Positions 31,130 through 35,951 of a DNA stretch of 35,951 bases are shown here, piece by piece; the first letter of the stretch is position 1, and the number at the start of each line of letters is the position of its first letter. Under the pieces are notes generated by a model. The model had not been told where the DNA came from and searched no databases. It was given only the letters and a program-made list of their open reading frames with translations. Origin of the DNA: a bacterium (GTDB lineage Bacteria; Patescibacteriota; Dojkabacteria; JAKAPS01); NCBI GenBank assembly GCA_021806925.1, contig JAKAPS010000011.1:1-35951 (forward strand), in the 5' to 3' direction. Made by a program: the position numbers and the translations under genes.

Positions 31130-33850
31130 CTAATGCTTCTTACTTAGATTAAGCCTATGCTCCTTTGTGTTCTTCTGCCCACACTGAGAATATTTCATCT
31201 TTGATCCACAAAAACACTCTGAATTAGGATCTCTTTTACTCTTCTTCTTACCATTAGAGTCCTCCATAACTAGAACATTCTGACTAAGTTTATTTTGGCT
31301 AAGTTGATTTTGATTCTGTTGTTCAGGATTATTAACTTGAAGTGTTGGTACATTGGGCTTTAATACTATTCTTGAAAATGAATCCTCTAAATTTGTTATA
31401 AATTGTTCAAAAGCAAAATATACCTGATTTTTAAATTCAATAAGAGGATCCTTCTGCCTAGTAGATGCAAATGCAGTATCTTGCCTAATTCTTTCAATTG
31501 TATCTATGTATTCCATCCATAGAACACTTATGACGTTAAGAATTTCCACTCTGAATTTAAATACCAATACTTCATATGGAATAAGTGCTACTAGATAATC
31601 ATATGCTTCGTCAATAAGCAATTTAATATTCTCAAAGAACTTATCTTCATTTTGCTGATGAAGCATTAATTCGATCCATTCATCAAAGCTAGAATTAGAA
31701 GAGGAGAATAGTATGTTTAATTCCTCTAACGGTATAACTGTAGGAATCAATGATTTCGAATTATTCACCATGCCTATATAATCATTTGCAGAATCTTTTA
31801 TTTGCCTTCTAAGTGATTCGTAAACTTTTGATGTTATATATGTCTTCCTTTCAGCCTTAATAGCATCATCTTCATTTTGGTTATATGCAAAAGTACTTAA
31901 TATATATTTTCTCCTTTTATATAGAATTTCTCTTTGAGTATTTATTACATCATCATATTCTACAACATCCTTTCTCATATCAAAATAATAACCTTCAACT
32001 GATTTTTGCACTTTCTCAATTCTATTAGATATCATTGAAAGGTTTATTGGCATATTCTCATCGATCTTAAAAGTATCTAGTAGCTTTACAATTGTTTCTC
32101 CTCCAAACCTTTTTACAATATTATCTTCAAGAGAAATAAAGAATTGACTTTCACCAGGATCACCTTGCCTGCCTGCTCTACCCCTAAGTTGATTATCTAT
32201 TCTTCTTGCTTCATGTCTTTCAGTACCTAAAACAAACAACCCCCCAAGATCTTTTACTCCCTCTCCAAGTGATATGTCTGTTCCTCTTCCAGCCATGTTT
32301 GTTGATATTGTAACGCTCTTCTTCTGCCCAGCCATGGCTATAATTTCAGCTTCCTTTGCATGATTTTTGGCATTTAACACATTATGATCAATTCCATGAG
32401 ATTTAAGAAGTTCACTAAGTTGCTCTGATTTGTCAATTGATGTAGTACCTACTAATACAGGTTGACCTTTCTTGTGCCTTTCTTTAATTTCATTAACAAC
32501 AGCATCTAATTTTGATTTTTCATTTTTGAATACTACATCCTTTTTATCTTCCCTTATAACTTTCCTGTTGGTTGGAAGCCTAACAACATCTAGACCATAT
32601 ATCTTTTCAAATTCTTCAGCTTCAGTATAAGCAGTTCCAGTCATACCTGAAAGAATCGGAAACAGTTTATACAGATTCTGATATGATATTGATGCTGCTG
32701 TTCTATCTTCAGACCTTATTGAAACTCCTTCTTTTGCCTCAATAGCTTGGTGAATTCCCTCTGAAAATCTTCTGCCATCTAACACCCTTCCTGTAAATTC
32801 ATCTACTATCATAATCTGCCCATCTTTAATCATATATTCCTTGCCGTCAATGTATAGTTCTTTTGCTGAAAGTGCATTATCAATTAAATGTACAAGATGA
32901 AAATCGTTCCAAAGATTACTAATATTCAACATCTTCTCTATCTTCTCAGTTCCTTGATCTGTCAAAATTACTTTCCTTTCCTTTTGTTCAACTATATAAT
33001 CTGACTCATTATCAAGATGCTCAACTATATTTTTAGCAACAATATATTCATTAGTATTTGAATTTGTTGGTAGAGATATTATTAATGGAGTTCTTGATTC
33101 ATCTATAAGTATTGAATCTGCTTCATCAACAATACAGAAAAAGAAATCACGCAAAACAGAACTTGATAAATCAATTTGCATGTTATCTCTAAGGTAATCA
33201 AATCCAATTTCAGTATTATTACAATATGTAATATCAGCACCATATGCTTCTTGCTTTGAACAAGTAACCAAATTATTTCCATTCATTTTATTCAAATGTA
33301 AATCCTCAAAATCTAATTTATTCCTTTTAAAAACGTACGAAGCAGAGCTTGTTACTATACCAGTTGAAATTCCAAGAGTATCGAATATAAGTCCGCACCA
33401 TTCACCGCCTAGTTTAACAAGGTAATCGTTTACTGTTACAAGATTAGCTCCTCTTCCTAGAAGTGAATACATATATAGAGGAAGTGTTGCAATAAGTGTT
33501 TTTCCTTCACCTGTTGCTATTTCACCTATTGTACTGTTGAAAAGTGCAACTCCAGCAAGGAGTTGGGAATCAAAAATATCAAACCCTATACTTAATTTTA
33601 CGGCAGATTTAACAAGTGAAAACCCTTCAGGAACAAACTCAGACAACTTTGTTATAACTTTGGATTTACTCTTTCTATCTAAATTATCAAAATCCTCATT
33701 TTTAAATTTTTCACTTACTTTTTTTTTTAATTCTAACGATTTATTAATTAATTCATCTCTATTATCAATTAATGAAAATGAATTAGCCCTTTCTACAACT
33801 TTTCTAAGTTTATTTAAATATATTTCATTTAAATCAATAAAAAATTTCAT
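31130..33850 (-). CDS. secA: Preprotein translocase ATPase SecA
   Basis: Drives Sec-dependent export through SecYEG. Walker A is TIGEIATGEGKTLIATLPLY (residues 108-127), DEAD-like Walker B is VDEADSILIDESRTPLI, and the second motor domain has TNMAGRGTDISLGEGVKDLGG and RRIDNQLRGRAGRQGDPGES. The preprotein cross-linking and helical wing regions follow. A Gln/Asn-rich linker (EQQNQNQLSQNKLSQN) precedes the C-terminal SEC-C zinc motif, read as CFCGSKMKYSQCG: three of four ligands remain and the last Cys/His is Gly. 906 aa is normal. Last gene of the greA-greA-HD-secA run, 12 nt after the HD gene. Confidence 0.97.
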   Translation of the reverse strand: MKFFIDLNEIYLNKLRKVVERANSFSLIDNRDELINKSLELKKKVSEKFKNEDFDNLDRKSKSKVITKLSEFVPEGFSLVKSAVKLSIGFDIFDSQLLAGVALFNSTIGEIATGEGKTLIATLPLYMYSLLGRGANLVTVNDYLVKLGGEWCGLIFDTLGISTGIVTSSASYVFKRNKLDFEDLHLNKMNGNNLVTCSKQEAYGADITYCNNTEIGFDYLRDNMQIDLSSSVLRDFFFCIVDEADSILIDESRTPLIISLPTNSNTNEYIVAKNIVEHLDNESDYIVEQKERKVILTDQGTEKIEKMLNISNLWNDFHLVHLIDNALSAKELYIDGKEYMIKDGQIMIVDEFTGRVLDGRRFSEGIHQAIEAKEGVSIRSEDRTAASISYQNLYKLFPILSGMTGTAYTEAEEFEKIYGLDVVRLPTNRKVIREDKKDVVFKNEKSKLDAVVNEIKERHKKGQPVLVGTTSIDKSEQLSELLKSHGIDHNVLNAKNHAKEAEIIAMAGQKKSVTISTNMAGRGTDISLGEGVKDLGGLFVLGTERHEARRIDNQLRGRAGRQGDPGESQFFISLEDNIVKRFGGETIVKLLDTFKIDENMPINLSMISNRIEKVQKSVEGYYFDMRKDVVEYDDVINTQREILYKRRKYILSTFAYNQNEDDAIKAERKTYITSKVYESLRRQIKDSANDYIGMVNNSKSLIPTVIPLEELNILFSSSNSSFDEWIELMLHQQNEDKFFENIKLLIDEAYDYLVALIPYEVLVFKFRVEILNVISVLWMEYIDTIERIRQDTAFASTRQKDPLIEFKNQVYFAFEQFITNLEDSFSRIVLKPNVPTLQVNNPEQQNQNQLSQNKLSQNVLVMEDSNGKKKSKRDPNSECFCGSKMKYSQCGQKNTKEHRLNLSKKH

Positions 33851-33862
33851 AATATTATATTT

Positions 33863-34417
33863 TTAGATATTTAGTTCCTCTCTATTAAGTATAAAAGCAT
33901 CAATAACATGTTGTATATACGTATCAAAGTCCATATTATCAAAATATGCCGCCGCCTTATATATATCCTCCCTATTTACAGGAGAACAAAAGGATTTATC
34001 TTTAAGTTTCTTTTTTACACTTGATACATTCAACCCATCAATCAACTTATTTGGTCGTACAAGGATACATGCATAAACAAAACCTGATATCTCATCAGAG
34101 GCAAAAAGTACTTTATCAAGTAATGAATCTATTTTATCGTTGTATCTATGAGCATATATTGCATCAATAATATAAGATGGAACATCGTCTCTTTTCTTTA
34201 GATAGTCAATTATCATTAAAGGATGCTCTTCAGGATATTTCTCATAATCAGCATCATGCAGTAAGCCTGTTATATAGTAGTTATCAAACTCTCTATCAGG
34301 TATGTTTAACACTTTAGCAAAGTGTAATGCTGAATTTGCAACTGCTTTTGAATGCGTCAACAAGGAAGGAGAATGTACCCAATCAGTTAATATTGCTTTA
34401 GCTTCATTTATTGTCAT
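33863..34417 (-). CDS. HD-domain hydrolase
   Basis: 184 residues with a metal-dependent HD phosphohydrolase core. SLLTHSKAVANSALHFA supplies the first His, TGLLHDADYEKYPEEHPL the HD pair, and DAIYAHRYND the later His. The closest remembered relatives are small HD proteins of unknown substrate often annotated as HDIG or metal-dependent phosphohydrolases. It overlaps greA2 by 4 nt and precedes secA, so it belongs to the greA-secA operon. Substrate unknown; nucleotide or phosphate ester hydrolysis is a family-level guess. Confidence 0.75.
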   Translation of the reverse strand: MTINEAKAILTDWVHSPSLLTHSKAVANSALHFAKVLNIPDREFDNYYITGLLHDADYEKYPEEHPLMIIDYLKKRDDVPSYIIDAIYAHRYNDKIDSLLDKVLFASDEISGFVYACILVRPNKLIDGLNVSSVKKKLKDKSFCSPVNREDIYKAAAYFDNMDFDTYIQHVIDAFILNREELNI

Positions 34418-34878
34418 TCAACTTTTACTATCTTGTATTTTAATGTATTTCCATTCTCAAGTGAAATATCAACAAAATTACCCTCCATTTTACCAATAAG
34501 TTGACTTCCTAATGGTGATTCATTTGAAATTAAATAATTCAAAGGATCACTTTCAATTGAAGAAACCACTGTATATACTCTCTTAGGAATACCCTTTGCG
34601 TAAAGCACAACCTTAGATCCAATATCAATTTTACCTCCCTTTTTAGGCTTTACTAATATATAGTTATCAAGAATATTTTGAATTTCTTCAATTCTTGATT
34701 CAATTGTTGTACATTCTACAAGAACAGAATCAAGAGAACTTTCTTCTGTTAAATCTACAGATTCACGCAAATCCTCAAATTTTTTAGAAATTTCATTTTT
34801 ATATTTCTCTTTAAGGATTGCCAGTTCAGATTTTAATTCTTTTAATTTTTCAGATGAAATTTTATACATATTACTCAA
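34414..34878 (-). CDS. GreA/GreB-family transcript cleavage factor, divergent paralogue
   Basis: 154 residues with the Gre plan: an N-terminal antiparallel coiled coil (about 6-78) and a C-terminal FKBP-like domain (VVLYAKGIPKRVYTVV, then NYLISNESPLGSQLIGKMEGNFV). The coiled-coil tip reads VDLTEESSLD, so the two acidic residues that hold Mg in the polymerase channel (D42, E45) are kept, although the usual SENAEY context is lost. It overlaps the neighbouring greA by 8 nt. It may rescue stalled RNA polymerase with a different range, or compete with GreA. Confidence 0.8.
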   Translation of the reverse strand: MSNMYKISSEKLKELKSELAILKEKYKNEISKKFEDLRESVDLTEESSLDSVLVECTTIESRIEEIQNILDNYILVKPKKGGKIDIGSKVVLYAKGIPKRVYTVVSSIESDPLNYLISNESPLGSQLIGKMEGNFVDISLENGNTLKYKIVKVE

Positions 34879-35359
34879 TTTTCTTTATCTTGTATTCAAT
34901 AATTTTACCATCTACATCAAGCTTCACAGTTGAATTCAATTTTGCACCAAGTAAAATAGAGCCAATTGGGGACTTATCTGAAATCTTTCCTTGAGTTAAA
35001 TCAGATTCATGTTCACTTACGATTTCAAGTTTTAACACACTGCCATTTACTTCAACCTCAACAATTGATCCAAACTGAACAACATCTGAGTTGTCATTAT
35101 CGCTTTCACTAACAATTGCATTTCTAATTATTTCATTAAGCTCTGCAATCCTTGACTCATTCATTGACTGATTCTCCTTGGCACTTGTGTATTGAGAATT
35201 TTCACTCAAATCCCCCTGCCTTCTAGCTTCATCAATATCATTTAAGATTTTCTCTCTTAATTCTAACCTTTCAGCAAGCTCATCAGTCAAGGCGTCAAGA
35301 CCAGATTTTGTCATATATATTATATTTTTCACGCTATTACTATTATTTGTATCTTCCAT
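34871..35359 (-). CDS. greA: Transcription elongation factor GreA
   Basis: 162 residues. It stimulates RNA cleavage by backtracked RNA polymerase. The coiled-coil tip GDLSENSQYTSAKENQ carries D50 and E53, the catalytic acidic pair. The C-terminal domain has FGSIVEVEVNGSV, then ISDKSPIGSILLGAKLNSTV, as in the family. First gene of the greA-greA2-HD-secA operon. An extended -10 (TGGTATAAT, 35374-35379) lies 14 nt before the ATG. Confidence 0.94.
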   Translation of the reverse strand: MEDTNNSNSVKNIIYMTKSGLDALTDELAERLELREKILNDIDEARRQGDLSENSQYTSAKENQSMNESRIAELNEIIRNAIVSESDNDNSDVVQFGSIVEVEVNGSVLKLEIVSEHESDLTQGKISDKSPIGSILLGAKLNSTVKLDVDGKIIEYKIKKIE

Positions 35360-35373
35360 AAATTTACTCGATT

Positions 35374-35379
35374 ATTATA
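35374..35379 (-). promoter_or_regulatory. Extended -10 promoter of the greA-secA operon
   Basis: TATAAT preceded by TGG (extended TGn motif) on the minus strand; no good -35. The greA ATG is 14 nt downstream, giving a leader of roughly 7 nt. Confidence 0.55.
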
Positions 35380-35509
35380 CCAAATTTTTGGGTTGTATTC
35401 ATAATTATACACTATACCAGTGGTATTAGTAAAGTACTCACTGTGTAACATGTCATAAATTAATAGTATGAGAAGAAAATGTCGAATTTATAAAATGATG
35501 TGAAATATG

Positions 35510-35542
35510 TATAAAATAAAGATGGAGGGTAAAGCCCCTCCA
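35510..35542 (-). terminator. GC-rich hairpin with T-rich tail, terminator on the minus strand
   Basis: Minus strand reads TGGAGGGG-CTTTA-CCCTCCA then TCTTTATTTTATA: a 7-bp stem with a short loop at 35523-35542 and a T-rich tail. It would stop a transcript arriving from the right, just before the greA promoter. Confidence 0.6.
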
Positions 35543-35608
35543 CCTGATACACCTACAGATGAAAAGGATATAATAAAGGAGTAGATGAATTGGTTTAATG
35601 GAATAGTA

Positions 35609-35951
35609 ATGAAGCATACCAGAGAATAAACAAATGAATAGAAACAGTAGTAGGAATTTGCAGTGAGGAAATATACATTTCTCATTCTAACTGCTGGAGT
35701 TTTAAGTTAGAACTTTATAAATTACCCTGATAATACAATGAAAATAAAAGGGAAACTACTATATTGCCTTCTTCATCAACATTTGATGGGGTTCCGTCAA
35801 TAATTTTCCAGAGGAACGATATAACTCAAGTTAAACACTAAAGATAGAAAAAGGTTGAAATGAAGGGACGAATAGAAATAGGTTAGCACCCACGGAAGAA
35901 TTAAATACTGATTTTAAGCTATTTTATTTAATATTTCATCAGATTTCTTTT
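35609..35951 (+). pseudogene. Decayed copy of the probable transposase that begins at the left edge
   Basis: Reading from the ATG at 35609 gives MKHTRE, stop, TNE, stop, KQ, stop, stop, EFAVRKY, which aligns without gaps to the left-edge protein MKHAPKLTNEQKQELEFAVKKS; 50 of 66 bases match by hand count. Further on, the same frame gives FLILTAGVLS, then stops, and a shifted frame near the end gives TNRNRLAPTEELNTDF, which resembles the linker after the helix-turn-helix in IS630-type transposases. Many stops and at least one frameshift show it is dead. Within the same gene-poor stretch (35360-35951) I see only the greA promoter, the terminator hairpin and an 8-bp stem at 35685-35712. Confidence 0.55.

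Noticed and set aside
35507-35584. Plus-strand 25-codon frame (MYKIKMEGKAPPPDTPTDEK...)
   Set aside because: No ribosome binding site, its middle is the terminator hairpin, and it matches nothing known; too short to support.
35488-35685. Minus-strand open frame of 65 codons in the right-hand intergenic stretch
   Set aside because: It overlaps the decayed transposase copy on the other strand and runs through the GC-rich terminator hairpin; hydrophobic composition is a by-product of AT-rich antisense DNA.
35380-35951. Possible structured RNA (RNase P RNA, tmRNA, SRP RNA) in the right-hand stretch
   Set aside because: I looked for GAGGAAAGTCC, the tmRNA ends with a GGTTCGA arm, and the SRP GGAAGGAAGCAGC core on both strands and found none; the decayed transposase explains part of the stretch.
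1-35951. Use of genetic code 25 (UGA = Gly)
   Set aside because: rsmH and the GT4 gene at 16353 end in TGA inside ATGA overlaps with the next gene, and no gene needs UGA read-through.

Overview
This is a very AT-rich (about 30% G+C by eye), gene-dense bacterial chromosome segment. It most likely comes from a Candidate Phyla Radiation (Patescibacteria-type) organism. The reasons are small gaps and start/stop overlaps between most genes, a UvrC without its C-terminal helix-hairpin-helix tail, Mur ligases that are trimmed or degenerate, an orphan VirD4/TraG-like ATPase, and no biosynthetic genes apart from wall and surface-glycan enzymes. UGA is a stop codon here: rsmH and one glycosyltransferase end in ATGA overlaps with the next start. 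This excludes the UGA-Gly code of Gracilibacteria and Absconditabacteria. The phylum assignment is inference. I found no rRNA, tRNA or CRISPR array.

Layout. 1-741 (minus): the start of a probable transposase gene at the window edge, then an N-terminal fragment of a Cas12a-type CRISPR effector. 789-2819 (plus): uvrC and a 5'-nucleotidase-like HAD gene. 2840-12241 (minus): a compact dcw-type operon running mraZ, rsmH, ftsL-like, ftsI/PBP, murA, a murF-like remnant, murE, a DUF1611/DgcN-like gene and mpl. It is probably driven by one promoter overlapped by three GTGGTG boxes, a likely MraZ operator. 12468-15118: dut (plus), then recO and lysS (minus). 15217-23362: a surface-glycan region with three GT4 enzymes and one GT2 enzyme. 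An intact single-domain response regulator and a histidine-kinase-like protein lacking its phosphoacceptor His lie in the same operon as two of the GT4 genes, and an AbiEii-type toxin-antitoxin pair lies between operons. 23429-29099 (minus): a DUF59 gene, ileS (eukaryote-like IleS2 type) and the VirD4-like ATPase. 29118-35359: hpf (plus), then uppP, pspC, secA, an HD hydrolase and two tandem greA paralogues (minus). 35360-35951: a gene-poor stretch with a terminator-like hairpin and a decayed copy of the same transposase that begins at the left edge.

How the genes fit together. MurA, MurE, Mpl, PBP and UppP handle wall precursors and lipid carrier. Mpl attaches ready-made tripeptide to UDP-MurNAc, so its presence with DUF1611 (known members act on D-glutamate), without murC, murD or murB and with a broken MurF, suggests recycling or scavenging of wall peptides. 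The glycosyltransferases with the two-component-like pair suggest regulated surface decoration. Several first-of-operon genes have good -10 boxes only 6-12 nt before the start codon and no Shine-Dalgarno, while internal genes often have one. This suggests leaderless transcription at operon starts.
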